Source: Tindallia magadiensis
Lineage (GTDB): Bacteria; Bacillota; Clostridia; Peptostreptococcales; Tindalliaceae
Length of the DNA: 64,000 nt
Direction of reading: 5' to 3'
Assembly: GCF_900113635.1 (NCBI RefSeq)
Contig: NZ_FOQA01000002.1
Span: forward strand, 1 to 64,000
Below are positions 41,648 through 50,886 of the stretch, in pieces. The translations under genes were made by a program, and so were the position numbers. Each line of letters starts with the position of its first letter. The stretch's first letter is position 1. The notes under the pieces were generated by a model. The model saw only the letters and a program-made list of their open reading frames with translations, was not told where the DNA came from and ran no database searches.

Positions 41648-43066
41648 ATGAAACTAAGACAATTATGTGAAACCCATACCTGTTTAAATGAAAACGATAT
41701 CATACAACTGGAAAAAGTAGCAGAACAGCTGCAACTGATGGCCGACTTGTCTGGTGGAGACATCTTTATCGATGTCATGACCAGAGAAGCCGGGGTGGCT
41801 GTGGTGGTGGCGGAAGCGAAGCCAAGCCAAGGAAAATCCAACTACCAGAGGTCGGTAGTAGGTGAACTGGCATACCGACATCATGAACCGGCAGCGATTC
41901 GAACATTGGAAATAGGCATGCCCACCAGAGATTTAAGAGCGATTACACAAGAAGAACAACGAGTAAGGCAACATGTGGTTCCTATCTTTAATGAAGCAAA
42001 TGAGACCATCGGCTGCTTAATTATGGAAAATGACATTTCTCAGGCTGAAAAAGAAAATGCCCAGATGAAAATGTTAACAGAAACCACGGAACAGCTAACG
42101 GAGACTTTGGTGGACACCTTACAGGAAGATATTTTACTACAGCCTTATTTGAACGATGGAATTGTTGTCTTTAACGGCAAAGGAATTTCACAGAAAATGA
42201 ACCCGGTGGCAACACGGATGTACCGCCATTTAGGGTATCAAGAAGAACTGGTAGGAATTCCCTTTGATAATCTGGCACTGGATGGAAGTCAATTTAAGGA
42301 GTTGGCGGAGACGATCCATCTGAAAACCTCGGAAGTTAAGCGGGGAGATATGATGATGGAAGTGAAATATGCTCCCTTATCGGATGAGAAGGATCAATTC
42401 AGCGGTTTATTGATGATCGTGAAAGACATCACAGAAGAGAAAAACATTGAAAGAAAATTGATTACTAAGTCTGTGGCAATGAAAGAAATTCATCACCGTG
42501 TGAAAAACAATCTACAGACCATTGCTAGTCTGTTAAGGCTTCAGTCCAGACGAACAGACTCACAAAAGGCAAAGCGAGCCTTAGAAGACAGCATCAGCAG
42601 GGTGATAAGCATTTCAGCTACCCATGAAATTCTGGCTCAGAGCGGGGTAGACGAAGTAGATCTTCGTACCATCATCGAACGGGCTGTATCGAATACCTTT
42701 GGATCTCTGGAAGAGGACTGTGAAATATCCTTGAAGATTACAGGCAGTCGGTTTCAGGTAAGTTCAGACTTAGCAACAACGGTAGCGCTGATTGTCAATG
42801 AACTGGTTCAGAACAGCATGAAATATGCATTCCAGGACCGTGAAAAAGGCCTTATAGAGATCAATATTGAAAAGGGTATTATGTATTCCAGCGTGGTGGT
42901 AAGAGATGATGGCCTTGGGTTTGATGCCGAAACGAGCACTGCCGGCAGCCTAGGGCTGAGCATTGTTAAAAGCATGGTGGAAGAAAAGCTAAAAGGCCGA
43001 TTTACCCTTGTTTCCACAGAAGGGGGAACAAAGGCAATGTTTGACTTTAAGATGACAAGTGAATAG
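41648..43066 (+). CDS. eutW: sensor histidine kinase EutW
   Basis: A soluble 472-residue kinase with no membrane segment. It has an N-terminal ligand-sensing region (about residues 1-150, with LADLSGGDIFIDVMTREAG cut at its strand), a PAS domain (about 165-265), the HisKA_2 H-box KEIHHRVKNNLQTIASLLRL (about 277-296) and a HATPase_C domain (about 365-465; VNELVQNSMKYAF, DDGLGFD, GSLGLSIV). It senses ethanolamine in the cytosol and phosphorylates EutV. I take the ATG at 41648, as the in-frame ATG at 41642 is directly against the AAGG ribosome site. Confidence 0.92.
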   Translation: MKLRQLCETHTCLNENDIIQLEKVAEQLQLMADLSGGDIFIDVMTREAGVAVVVAEAKPSQGKSNYQRSVVGELAYRHHEPAAIRTLEIGMPTRDLRAITQEEQRVRQHVVPIFNEANETIGCLIMENDISQAEKENAQMKMLTETTEQLTETLVDTLQEDILLQPYLNDGIVVFNGKGISQKMNPVATRMYRHLGYQEELVGIPFDNLALDGSQFKELAETIHLKTSEVKRGDMMMEVKYAPLSDEKDQFSGLLMIVKDITEEKNIERKLITKSVAMKEIHHRVKNNLQTIASLLRLQSRRTDSQKAKRALEDSISRVISISATHEILAQSGVDEVDLRTIIERAVSNTFGSLEEDCEISLKITGSRFQVSSDLATTVALIVNELVQNSMKYAFQDREKGLIEINIEKGIMYSSVVVRDDGLGFDAETSTAGSLGLSIVKSMVEEKLKGRFTLVSTEGGTKAMFDFKMTSE

Positions 43067-43073
43067 CAACAGC

Positions 43074-43158
43074 ATACAATGATGTATACTGAATGTATTT
43101 TAACAAAGACGTTAAAAAACTCTTGAACAGCAAGAGAGTTTTTTAACGTTATTTTTTT
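43074..43158 (+). promoter_or_regulatory. second EutV antiterminator and terminator, before eutA
   Basis: Hairpin 1 is ATAC-AATGAT-GTAT (43074-43087) and hairpin 2 TTTTAAC-AAAGAC-GTTAAAA (43098-43117). Both loops have six bases with A1 and G4, the exact EutV target. A strong terminator (ACGTTAAAAAACTCT with its complement, followed by seven Ts to 43158) shares the 3' arm of hairpin 2. It lets EutV set the expression of the enzyme and shell genes apart from that of the regulators. Confidence 0.92.
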
Positions 43159-43175
43159 GCAAAGGAGATTTTGCG

Positions 43176-44612
43176 GTGGCACAACAGCTAAAAAGTGTTG
43201 GGATCGATGTCGGCACCAGCACTACTCAATTGGTTTTTTCCAGGATAACCGTAGAAAACACAGCGGCTGCCTGGACCGTTCCTACCGTTCAAATTACCCA
43301 TAAGGAAGTAATCTATCGCAGTGAAATATATTTTACTCCACTGATCAGTGCTGAGGTAATTGATGCAGCGGCATTGAAAGACATCGTTGCCAGGGAATAT
43401 CAACAAGGAAAAATGAAACCGGAAGAAGTAGACACAGGAGCCATTATCATCACTGGAGAGACAGCAAGAAAAGAAAATGCAGAGCAAGTCCTTACCATGC
43501 TTAGTGGCTTTGCCGGAGATTTTGTGGTGGCTACGGCTGGACCGGATTTGGAAGGCGTATTGGCTGGAAAAGGTTCCGGAGCCTGTGATTATTCAAAAGA
43601 GCATAATGCAACGGTAATGAATCTGGATATTGGAGGGGGAACAACCAATGTCGCTGTATTTCAAAATGGAAAATTAATTGATACGGCTTGTTACGACATT
43701 GGTGGAAGGCTTATTCAGTTTTCGGAAGACCAACACATTACCTATATTTCTCAAAAGGCGGAGGCTCTGATCAAGCATTTAGGCTTAGAGATAGCTTTAG
43801 GGAAAAAACCTTCTATGTCAGCCTTAAAGCAATTTTGTCAGGGAATGGCTGAAACCATCGTAGAAATTATGAATGCTGACACCCTTTCTCCTATACAGGA
43901 GCTGCTTATTACAGATCATGGCTTAAGAAAGAATCATTCTATTGACAAAGCTTTTTTATCTGGCGGTGTTGCTGATTGTGTCGCCTCTGCAAATCCTGAG
44001 GAAGACGACTGGCTGCGATACGGGGATATAGGCATTCTTCTGGGAAATGCCATTGCCCAGTCAGCATCCAAAACAAAGCATCAGATCCTTTACGGCTCGG
44101 AAACCATAGGAGCAACGGTGGTGGGTGCTGGCAATCACAGTACAGATGTTAGTGGCAGTACGGTTCATTATGACGGAGAATTATTGCCCTTAAAGAATAT
44201 ACCGCTCATCAAACTGGATGAGGAAGAAGAAGCACTACCGTCGGCTGATCGGCAGCAAAAAATGAGTGAAAAAATGGAGTGGATTCAACAACAAGGCGAC
44301 ACCTCTTTGGTTGCCTTAGGAATCAGAGGCCAACGAGGTTACGGTTTTAATGAAATCCAAGCCTTAGCCAAGGATATCGCCATGGTCAGTGAAAAAATTA
44401 ATGGATCGGATCATCCCTTAATTGTAATCCTGGAAAGCGATTTCGGTAAGTCGCTGGGACTTTGCCTGCGAAGCATGATTCCCAAAGGGCAAGGATTGAT
44501 TTGTATCGATTCAATCAATGCGGACAATGGAGATTATATTGACATAGGAGTTCCCGTTGCACAAGGCCAAGTAGTGCCAATTGTAATCAAAACCTTGCTT
44601 TTTGGTTACTAG
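43176..44612 (+). CDS. eutA: ethanolamine ammonia-lyase reactivating factor EutA
   Basis: A 478-residue actin/Hsp70-fold protein. Its phosphate-1 loop is VGIDVGTSTTQLVF (about residues 8-21) and the second is LDIGGGTTNVAVF (about 149-161), with SGGVADC near residue 265. EutA removes damaged cobalamin from the lyase EutBC in an ATP-dependent way and lets fresh adenosylcobalamin bind. GTG start after AAAGGAG. It is the first gene after the second antiterminator, as usual in Firmicutes. Confidence 0.93.
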   Translation: MAQQLKSVGIDVGTSTTQLVFSRITVENTAAAWTVPTVQITHKEVIYRSEIYFTPLISAEVIDAAALKDIVAREYQQGKMKPEEVDTGAIIITGETARKENAEQVLTMLSGFAGDFVVATAGPDLEGVLAGKGSGACDYSKEHNATVMNLDIGGGTTNVAVFQNGKLIDTACYDIGGRLIQFSEDQHITYISQKAEALIKHLGLEIALGKKPSMSALKQFCQGMAETIVEIMNADTLSPIQELLITDHGLRKNHSIDKAFLSGGVADCVASANPEEDDWLRYGDIGILLGNAIAQSASKTKHQILYGSETIGATVVGAGNHSTDVSGSTVHYDGELLPLKNIPLIKLDEEEEALPSADRQQKMSEKMEWIQQQGDTSLVALGIRGQRGYGFNEIQALAKDIAMVSEKINGSDHPLIVILESDFGKSLGLCLRSMIPKGQGLICIDSINADNGDYIDIGVPVAQGQVVPIVIKTLLFGY

Positions 44613-44641
44613 GCTAAGAAAAGAATAGGAGGTTAGGTTGA

Positions 44642-46006
44642 ATGAGATTAGGAACATCTTTGTTTGGACAGCAGTACCTGTTCAAAAGTGTAAAAGAAGT
44701 GATGGCAAAAGCCAATGAAGAAAAGTCAGGGGATGCACTGGCGGGAATTATTGCGGAAACGATGACGGAAAGAGTGGCGGCGAAAGAGGTGTTAAGCCAG
44801 CTGACCTTAGAAACCCTGTATCATCATCCGTCCGTTCCCTACGACGAAGATGAAGTGACCCGTTTGATTTACGATGATCTCAGCATGCCCATTTATGAAG
44901 AAATTAAGGAGTGGACAGTAGCTGATCTGAGAGAATGGATTCTGGATGAAAACACGACCAATGATATGATACGACGAGTTTCTCGTGGTCTTACTTCCGA
45001 AATGATTGCCGCCGTAACCAAATTAATGAGCAATATGGATTTGGTGTTGGGAGCCCAAAAGATGATTGTAACGGCTCATTGCAATACTACTATCGGAGAA
45101 CCGGGAACCCTCTCTTTTCGATTGCAGCCAAATCATACCACCGACAATTTAGATGGCATCATGGTGTCGCTGATGGAAGGTGTGTCCTACGGAGTAGGAG
45201 ATGCTGTACTGGGACTAAATCCGGTAATTGACACCGTGGAAAGCGTTGGAAACATTTTGAAAATGTTTGATGAGTTCAAAAGAAAATGGGAAATACCGAC
45301 ACAAACCTGTGTATTGGCCCATGTGACCACGCAAATGGGAGCCATTGAAAAAGGCGCACCGGCAGACTTAATGTTTCAATCCATTGCCGGATCTCAAAAG
45401 GGAAATGAAGCTTTTGGATTTACGGTAGAAACGCTTCGGCAGGCAGAAGCCTTAATGAAAAAACATAGTACAGCCACCGGACCAAACTATTTTTACTTTG
45501 AAACAGGGCAGGGATCTGAGCTGTCCAGTGAAGCACATCATGATACAGATCAGGTAACCATGGAATCCAGATGCTATGGATTAGCCCGTCATTTCAAGCC
45601 TTTTCTGGTAAATACGGTGGTTGGGTTTATTGGACCGGAATACCTTTATGACAGCAAACAAGTAACACGAGCCGGTTTAGAAGATCACTTTATGGGAAAA
45701 CTGCATGGGTTGCCAATGGGAGTGGATGCTTGTTACACCAATCATATGAAAACAGATCAGAATGACATTGAAAACTTAGCGGTATTACTGACGATGGCCG
45801 GATGCAACTACTTTATGGCCATACCGGCAGGGGATGATATTATGCTTAACTACCAATGCACCGGTTATCATGACGCCCACAGCTTAAGAAGTATCAGTGG
45901 GAAAAAACCTATTAAAGCTTTTGGAGAATGGCTGGAACGAATGGAAATTGTTAAAGACGGTAAGCTGACTCAACGAGCTGGCGATGCATCTATTTTTATG
46001 AAGTAG
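44642..46006 (+). CDS. eutB: ethanolamine ammonia-lyase large subunit EutB
   Basis: A 454-residue TIM-barrel subunit, of standard family length. Typical EutB segments are GDALAGIIAETMTERVAAKEVL (about residues 23-44, cut at the helix), TTIGEPGTLSFRLQPNHTTDN (about 160-180, cut before the His), GVSYGVGDAVLGLNPV and LPMGVDACYTNHM (about 356-368). With EutC it converts ethanolamine to acetaldehyde and ammonia using adenosylcobalamin, inside the microcompartment. AGGAGG lies well placed before the ATG. Confidence 0.95.
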   Translation: MRLGTSLFGQQYLFKSVKEVMAKANEEKSGDALAGIIAETMTERVAAKEVLSQLTLETLYHHPSVPYDEDEVTRLIYDDLSMPIYEEIKEWTVADLREWILDENTTNDMIRRVSRGLTSEMIAAVTKLMSNMDLVLGAQKMIVTAHCNTTIGEPGTLSFRLQPNHTTDNLDGIMVSLMEGVSYGVGDAVLGLNPVIDTVESVGNILKMFDEFKRKWEIPTQTCVLAHVTTQMGAIEKGAPADLMFQSIAGSQKGNEAFGFTVETLRQAEALMKKHSTATGPNYFYFETGQGSELSSEAHHDTDQVTMESRCYGLARHFKPFLVNTVVGFIGPEYLYDSKQVTRAGLEDHFMGKLHGLPMGVDACYTNHMKTDQNDIENLAVLLTMAGCNYFMAIPAGDDIMLNYQCTGYHDAHSLRSISGKKPIKAFGEWLERMEIVKDGKLTQRAGDASIFMK

Positions 46007-46022
46007 AAAGGTGGTGTTAACA

Positions 46023-46919
46023 ATGAACGAAAATCAATTAAAGTCCATTATTGAAGAAGTAATCCGGGAACATCAGTTAAGCAAAGAGCCGGGTCGGGAA
46101 GAAAGTCCCTCCTCAGCATCGGTTCAGCCAGTAAAGACAGATACTCCTGAAACCATTAAGGAAGAAGATAGCGTGACCGGTTACCGGATAGAAGATTATT
46201 TAGTGGTTCCTGATCCGGAAAACAAAGAAGCCTATGCCAATTATAAAAAGTCAACGCCAGCCAGAGTAGGTATTTGGCGGTCAGGTCCCCGTTATACAAC
46301 GCCAACATATTTAAGGTTTCGGGCAGATCATGCGGTGGCGCAGGACGCTGTGTTTACCGATGTTTCTGATGAATTAATCGAAGCCAATGGATGGCAAAAA
46401 CTTCAAACCCTTGTGGCAGATAAAGATGAATATCTGACCAGACCAGATTTAGGAAGAAAGCTGGACGAAGAATCGGTAGAAGTCTTACGAAAGCTAAATG
46501 CAACCCCACCTACCGTTCAGGTGTATGTAGCGGATGGATTGTCTTCAACAGCCATTGAAACAAACGCCGTAGATGCTCTGAAAACCATTGAAATGGGACT
46601 GAAAAATCAAGGCATTCAAATGGGGACACCCTTTTTCCTTAAATATGGAAGGGTACCATCCATGGATCAGGTATCAGAACTTACGGGTGCACAGGTCACC
46701 GCTGTTTTAATAGGAGAAAGACCTGGGCTTGCCACAGGAGAATCCATGAGCTGCTATATGATTTATCAGGGCAAAGTGGGAAATCCGGAGTCCAGCAGAA
46801 CCGTGATCAGTAATATTCATCAAAGTGGTACACCTGCGGTGGAAGCAGGAGCCCATATTGCCGAGATTATTCAAAAAATCCTTCATGAGAAAAAAAGTGG
46901 CGTGGATTTAAAATTATAG
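46023..46919 (+). CDS. eutC: ethanolamine ammonia-lyase small subunit EutC
   Basis: A 298-residue subunit. Its first 20 residues form an amphipathic helix (ENQLKSIIEEVIREH) typical of signals that send enzymes into microcompartments. A variable acidic linker follows, then the cobalamin-binding region (ARVGIWRSGPRYTTPTYLRFRADHA, cut at the Gly, about 85-110; VQVYVADGLSSTA, about 162; GERPGLATGESMSCYM, about 234). It holds the corrin tail with EutB. The ATG at 46023 follows AAAGGTGGTG; the in-frame GTG at 46011 is inside that site. Confidence 0.93.
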   Translation: MNENQLKSIIEEVIREHQLSKEPGREESPSSASVQPVKTDTPETIKEEDSVTGYRIEDYLVVPDPENKEAYANYKKSTPARVGIWRSGPRYTTPTYLRFRADHAVAQDAVFTDVSDELIEANGWQKLQTLVADKDEYLTRPDLGRKLDEESVEVLRKLNATPPTVQVYVADGLSSTAIETNAVDALKTIEMGLKNQGIQMGTPFFLKYGRVPSMDQVSELTGAQVTAVLIGERPGLATGESMSCYMIYQGKVGNPESSRTVISNIHQSGTPAVEAGAHIAEIIQKILHEKKSGVDLKL

Positions 46920-46928
46920 GAGGTTACC

Positions 46929-47582
46929 ATGCGATACGATCCGATTAAAGTCAATGTTTTAAGTGTCAAAATGATTTCAAATGTCGATGAAGAAATGCGT
47001 AAAAACCTGGGGGTGAAAGATGCCCATCGAGCAATTGGTATGATTACAACGGATTGCGATGATGTAGGTTATACAGCACTGGATGAAGCAACCAAAAAAG
47101 CAGAAATTAGTGTAGTCTATGCAAAATCCTTTTATGGCGGTGCGGCGAATGCCAACACCAAATTGGCCGGTGAATTCATCGGAATTATTTCTGGGCCCAG
47201 TCCGGCCGAAGTGAAAAGTGGCTTAAATGCGGCCATCGACTTTATTGAAGGAGATGCATGCTTCTATAGTGCTAATGAAGATGATTCCATTGCCTATTAC
47301 GCCCATTGTGTCTCCCGAACCGGCAGTTATCTTTCAGAAACAGCCAACATACAGGAAGGCGAGCCACTGGCTTACCTGATTGCTCCTCCCATCGAAGCTA
47401 TGTATGCCATGGACGCGGCATTGAAAGCCGCCGATGTGAAGTTAGTTACTTTTTTCGGTCCTCCATCAGAAACCAACTTTGGCGGTGGCCTTTTAACAGG
47501 TTCGCAATCAGCGTGTAAAGCGGCTTGCGAAGCCTTTGCGGACGCTGTTATACAGGTAGCCGATCAACCTTTGAAATATTAG
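46929..47582 (+). CDS. eutL: microcompartment shell protein EutL
   Basis: A 217-residue shell protein with two fused BMC domains that forms a trimer with a large central pore, known to be gated in EutL. Family segments are GMITTDCDDVGYTALDEATKKA (about residues 39-60, cut at the Asp), SFYGGAANANTKLAGEFIGI and a conserved C-terminal FFGPPSETNFGGGLLTGS (about 178-195). It is thought to let large cofactors or cobalamin pass. It lies 9 bp after eutC, with its own AGGAGG site. Confidence 0.94.
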   Translation: MRYDPIKVNVLSVKMISNVDEEMRKNLGVKDAHRAIGMITTDCDDVGYTALDEATKKAEISVVYAKSFYGGAANANTKLAGEFIGIISGPSPAEVKSGLNAAIDFIEGDACFYSANEDDSIAYYAHCVSRTGSYLSETANIQEGEPLAYLIAPPIEAMYAMDAALKAADVKLVTFFGPPSETNFGGGLLTGSQSACKAACEAFADAVIQVADQPLKY

Positions 47583-47591
47583 GTGAAGGCA

Positions 47592-48197
47592 ATGAAAACA
47601 TCAATGGGATTATTAGAAACCTACGGAGCTCTTGGCGCTTACGTAGGAGCAGATGCGGCATTAAAAGCGGCATCGGTAACATTAGTTTCGAAAAACTGTC
47701 CTTCCGGAGGATTGGTGACCCTTTCCTTTGAAGGAGATGTAGGGGCTATAAAAGCCGCCATCGAAGCTGGCGAAGCAGCGGTGAAAAACCTGGGAATATC
47801 AGTCACCAGCCATGTGATTCCGAGAATCACGCCGGAAGTAGGCGCTATGTTAGTGATTGAAGAAAAGCAGCCCCTAAAAGAAGAACCAGAAGCGAAAGAA
47901 CCAGAAAAGGAAAAATCGGAAGCGAAAGAACCGGAAAAAGAAGAAATAGAAACGCCGGCACCGGAAGAAAGCAAAGAGATCACCCAGGAAACCACCTATG
48001 TTTCATTGAAAGGCGAAAACTATGCTGTCTTTGAAAAAGGCGGTATTGATGAATTAAAGGTGGCGTCTCTCCGGGAAATAGCCAGAAAGTTGGGGATTAC
48101 ACCGGCTGACGGTCGTCGGATACAAAATGCAAGCAAATATCAACTGGTTAATGCCATAAGGCATCATATGAAAGGAGGGGAGCATGGTGATTCTTGA
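47592..48197 (+). CDS. EutK-like shell protein: BMC domain plus RhoN/SAP-like tail
   Basis: A 201-residue protein. The N-terminal BMC hexamer domain (about residues 1-85: GLLETYGALGAYVGADAALKAA, cut at the Gly, and GDVGAIKAAIEAGEAA) resembles EutM. A Lys/Glu/Pro linker with the repeated EAKEPEKE follows. The last about 50 residues (ELKVASLREIARKLGI, then ASKYQLVNAIRHHM) look like a SAP/Rho-N-type nucleic-acid- or protein-binding motif. Salmonella EutK also joins a BMC domain to a helix-turn-helix-like tail, but this tail belongs to another fold class. Pore and tail face the lumen or cytosol; unknown. The ATG is chosen over GTG at 47583 by the AGGTGAAGG site. Confidence 0.85.
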   Translation: MKTSMGLLETYGALGAYVGADAALKAASVTLVSKNCPSGGLVTLSFEGDVGAIKAAIEAGEAAVKNLGISVTSHVIPRITPEVGAMLVIEEKQPLKEEPEAKEPEKEKSEAKEPEKEEIETPAPEESKEITQETTYVSLKGENYAVFEKGGIDELKVASLREIARKLGITPADGRRIQNASKYQLVNAIRHHMKGGEHGDS

Positions 48198-49656
48198 TAG
48201 GGATTTAGCTTCTATTCAAGAAGTGCGCAACTTAGTAGAACGTGCAAAAAAAGCTCAAAAGCAGTTGGCAACATTGAACCAGAATCAAATTGACCGGATT
48301 ACTGAACAGTTATACCTGGCCGGCTATGACCATGCCGAAGCCTTAGGAAAGCTGGCAAATGAAGAGACTGGATTTGGGAAATGGGAAGATAAGATGGCTA
48401 AAAACATCTTAGCCAGTAAAGATTTATGGGAATCCATTAAATCCATGAAAACCATTGGAATCATGGAAAGCATTACTGAAAAAAAAGTAGTGAAAATAGG
48501 CGTTCCTATGGGTCTGATAGCCGGATTAATTCCGTCTACCAATCCAACCTCTACCGTACTTTACAAGGCGTTGATTTCTATAAAAGCAGGAAATGCTTTA
48601 ATTGTCAGTCCTCACCCATCGGCACTTAATTGTATTACTGAAACCGTTAGCGTTCTTCAGAAAGCCCTGGAAACAGCCGGTGTTTCAAGAGATCTGATAG
48701 GTTGCATTACAAAACCAACCATGGAAGCAACCGAAGCACTAATGAAACACAAAGACATCAATATGATTCTGGCTACAGGGGGCACCGCTATGGTAAAGGC
48801 GGCTTACAGCTCCGGCACACCTGCTCTTGGTGTGGGACCGGGGAATGTGCCGGCCTTTATCGAAAGAAGTGCGGATATTGAAGATGCGGTAGAAAAAATC
48901 TTTCGTTCCAAAAGTTTTGATTATGGAACGGTTTGTGCCTCTGAGCAAGCCATCGTAGTAGACGCTCCTATTGAGCAAGATGTCAGGAAAGCGGTGACTC
49001 AGCGTGGTGGATACTTTTTAACCGGGGAAGCCTTGGAAAAAGTAAAAAGAATCATGGAGCGACCTAACGGTGCCATGAATCCAGCCATTGTAGGACGTTC
49101 GGCTGCATATATTGCAAACCTAGCAGGCATTGAAATACCACAGGGTACCACGCTTTTACTGAGCGATGAGCCAGGCGTTGGAAAAGAATATCCTTTTTCG
49201 AAAGAAAAATTAACTCAATTGATGGGTTTCTATGTGGTAAAAGACTGGAAAGAAGGATGCTCTTTATGTTATCAACTTCTTGAAAATGGAGGGTTAGGCC
49301 ATACCTTAGCCATCCATTCTCGTGATGAGAAAGTGATCCAAGCTTTTGCGTTGGAAAAACCGGTTTCGCGGTTTTTAGTCAATACACCTTCTACGCATGG
49401 AGCTGTTGGTTTATCTACCGGATTGGCACCTTCACTGACACTAGGTTGCGGTACTGTAGGTGGCAGTGCAACCAGTGATAATGTCACGCCACTCCATTTA
49501 TTAAATGTCCGGTGGATGGCTTATGATTTAGAGATGAATCAGCCCTCAGGAGCCAAAGAACAAAGGGAAACAGATGCAACGGTAGATATTGATCAGATTT
49601 GTCAACAAGTGATGCAAGCATTACAAAATAAAAATATATCATTAGGAGGAAAATAA
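48184..49656 (+). CDS. eutE: CoA-acylating acetaldehyde dehydrogenase EutE
   Basis: A 490-residue aldehyde dehydrogenase. [20 protein letters not shown] (about residues 105-124) is the NAD/CoA-binding start, and the nucleophile lies in [13 protein letters not shown] (Cys near 256). [25 protein letters not shown] near 415-440, cut at the Cys, is the usual end. It turns acetaldehyde, CoA and NAD+ to acetyl-CoA inside the compartment. The amphipathic helices at both ends ([16 protein letters not shown] and [14 protein letters not shown]) are candidate encapsulation signals. It overlaps the previous gene by 14 bp. Confidence 0.94.
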   Translation: MVILDRDLASIQEVRNLVERAKKAQKQLATLNQNQIDRITEQLYLAGYDHAEALGKLANEETGFGKWEDKMAKNILASKDLWESIKSMKTIGIMESITEKKVVKIGVPMGLIAGLIPSTNPTSTVLYKALISIKAGNALIVSPHPSALNCITETVSVLQKALETAGVSRDLIGCITKPTMEATEALMKHKDINMILATGGTAMVKAAYSSGTPALGVGPGNVPAFIERSADIEDAVEKIFRSKSFDYGTVCASEQAIVVDAPIEQDVRKAVTQRGGYFLTGEALEKVKRIMERPNGAMNPAIVGRSAAYIANLAGIEIPQGTTLLLSDEPGVGKEYPFSKEKLTQLMGFYVVKDWKEGCSLCYQLLENGGLGHTLAIHSRDEKVIQAFALEKPVSRFLVNTPSTHGAVGLSTGLAPSLTLGCGTVGGSATSDNVTPLHLLNVRWMAYDLEMNQPSGAKEQRETDATVDIDQICQQVMQALQNKNISLGGK

Positions 49657-49658
49657 AA

Positions 49659-49949
49659 ATGGCAACTTTAAACGCATTAGGAATGATTGAAACAAAAGGT
49701 TTGGTAGGAGCAGTAGAAGCAGCGGATGCAATGGTGAAAGCGGCAAATGTTCAATTACTTGGAAAAGAACAAGTAGGTGGCGGTTTAGTAACCGTAATGG
49801 TTCGAGGTGATGTAGGTGCTGTAAAAGCAGCAACAGATGCAGGTGCTGCAGCGGCTGAAAGAGTGGGAGAACTACTTTCTGTTCATGTTATTCCAAGACC
49901 TCATAGCGAAGTAGAAGTGATACTGCCTAAAAGCAAAATAACGGAATAA
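49659..49949 (+). CDS. eutM: main hexameric shell protein EutM
   Basis: A 96-residue canonical BMC protein ([55 protein letters not shown], each a standard element), the major facet tile of the shell, with a small central pore. It sits 2 bp after eutE behind AGGAGG. A stable hairpin follows at 50012, which may protect this part of the message and help to raise shell protein output. Confidence 0.95.
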   Translation: MATLNALGMIETKGLVGAVEAADAMVKAANVQLLGKEQVGGGLVTVMVRGDVGAVKAATDAGAAAAERVGELLSVHVIPRPHSEVEVILPKSKITE

Positions 49950-50011
49950 GAAAAAGGCTGTAAAAAACAGAAGGCTGTTAAAAGCAGCCTGTCCTTTGAA
50001 TGAGAAAAGCT

Positions 50012-50054
50012 TAAGGGGATTTAAGGGAGTGAAGACTCCCTTAAATCCTTATAG
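50012..50054 (+). other. stable hairpin between eutM and eutT
   Basis: AAGGGGATTTAAGGGAGT pairs with ACTCCCTTAAATCCTT around GAAG over about 17 bp, but no T run follows. A smaller hairpin, GGCTG-N7-CAGCC, lies just upstream (about 49972). Either could lower transcription into eutT or protect the eutM 3' end; neither has the six-base loop of a EutV target. Confidence 0.55.
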
Positions 50055-50094
50055 GACCTTGCTTTAAACACCTATTTTTAAAGAGAGGCGTTAT

Positions 50095-50886
50095 ATGATG
50101 AGCGTAATTACGGAAGCGTTATTAAGAGAACATGATAAAAAAAATCCTCATCAGCCACTGAAAATCAACAAATCAGATAAGCTGACACCATCGGCAAAAG
50201 AATACCTTCGAGAACAGAAACGCTACCAGTGTCATGAGGAAAGCAATCCCCAAAAGGAAATGAAGCAGGTTCCGGTCCAAGAAAATGAATACCGACCCTT
50301 TGAAGTGGTGGACACAGGATTTCAACCGAAATTTGTTTCTTATTACGATGGAGGCTATTATCAGGAAAAACCAGAATGGATGACACATTTATCAGGAAAT
50401 CAGTTGGTTTATAAAGATGATTCAAGGATCGTTTTTCGAGGAAAGCTAGACAGTATCCAGAGTCAGATCCTGGTAACGATGCATCAATTAAAAGATACAA
50501 AGTATCCCTGGTTGTTAGAAAATCTGGACGAAATGCTTCAGGTAATGCGGGAAATTTTAAAAGCAGAAGTAATGGAAACGCCCTACGAAATAAAAAATCT
50601 TTTTGGATTAGAGGACAAGGATTTACGGGCCCATTCTCATCATCCACAAAAATATTATGGCATCAAACATTTTGTTCCGAATGTGGAAATGGGTCATGAA
50701 ATGGTATTGATTAATCAATTACGATCATCCTTACGAGAATTGGAATTAGTGGGAATAAATGCGTTTAGAAATGGGTCGAAGATAGAAAGGGAAGACTTAC
50801 TGCGCGTGTTGAATCGTATGAGCAGTGCGGCCTATATTCTGATGTGTCGGATGCGAGGTGAAAACCGTGGACAAACAAATGATTGA
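50095..50886 (+). CDS. eutT: cobalamin adenosyltransferase EutT
   Basis: A 263-residue EutT-type corrinoid adenosyltransferase. The N-terminal part has the EutT-specific segment DKLTPSAKEYLREQKRY (about residues 28-44). The enzyme part follows, with VVDTGFQPKFVSYYDGG (about 78-94) and IVFRGKLDSIQSQILV (about 120-135). It makes adenosylcobalamin for EutBC. Only two cysteines are present (near residues 46 and 257), so the HX11CCX2C iron-binding motif of Salmonella EutT is missing, as in some Firmicute enzymes. The next gene overlaps it. Confidence 0.9.
   Translation: MMSVITEALLREHDKKNPHQPLKINKSDKLTPSAKEYLREQKRYQCHEESNPQKEMKQVPVQENEYRPFEVVDTGFQPKFVSYYDGGYYQEKPEWMTHLSGNQLVYKDDSRIVFRGKLDSIQSQILVTMHQLKDTKYPWLLENLDEMLQVMREILKAEVMETPYEIKNLFGLEDKDLRAHSHHPQKYYGIKHFVPNVEMGHEMVLINQLRSSLRELELVGINAFRNGSKIEREDLLRVLNRMSSAAYILMCRMRGENRGQTND

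Noticed and set aside
49960..50054. Hairpins before eutT as a third EutV antiterminator
   Set aside because: Loops are of four and seven bases and no T run follows, so they do not fit the EutV target/terminator pattern.
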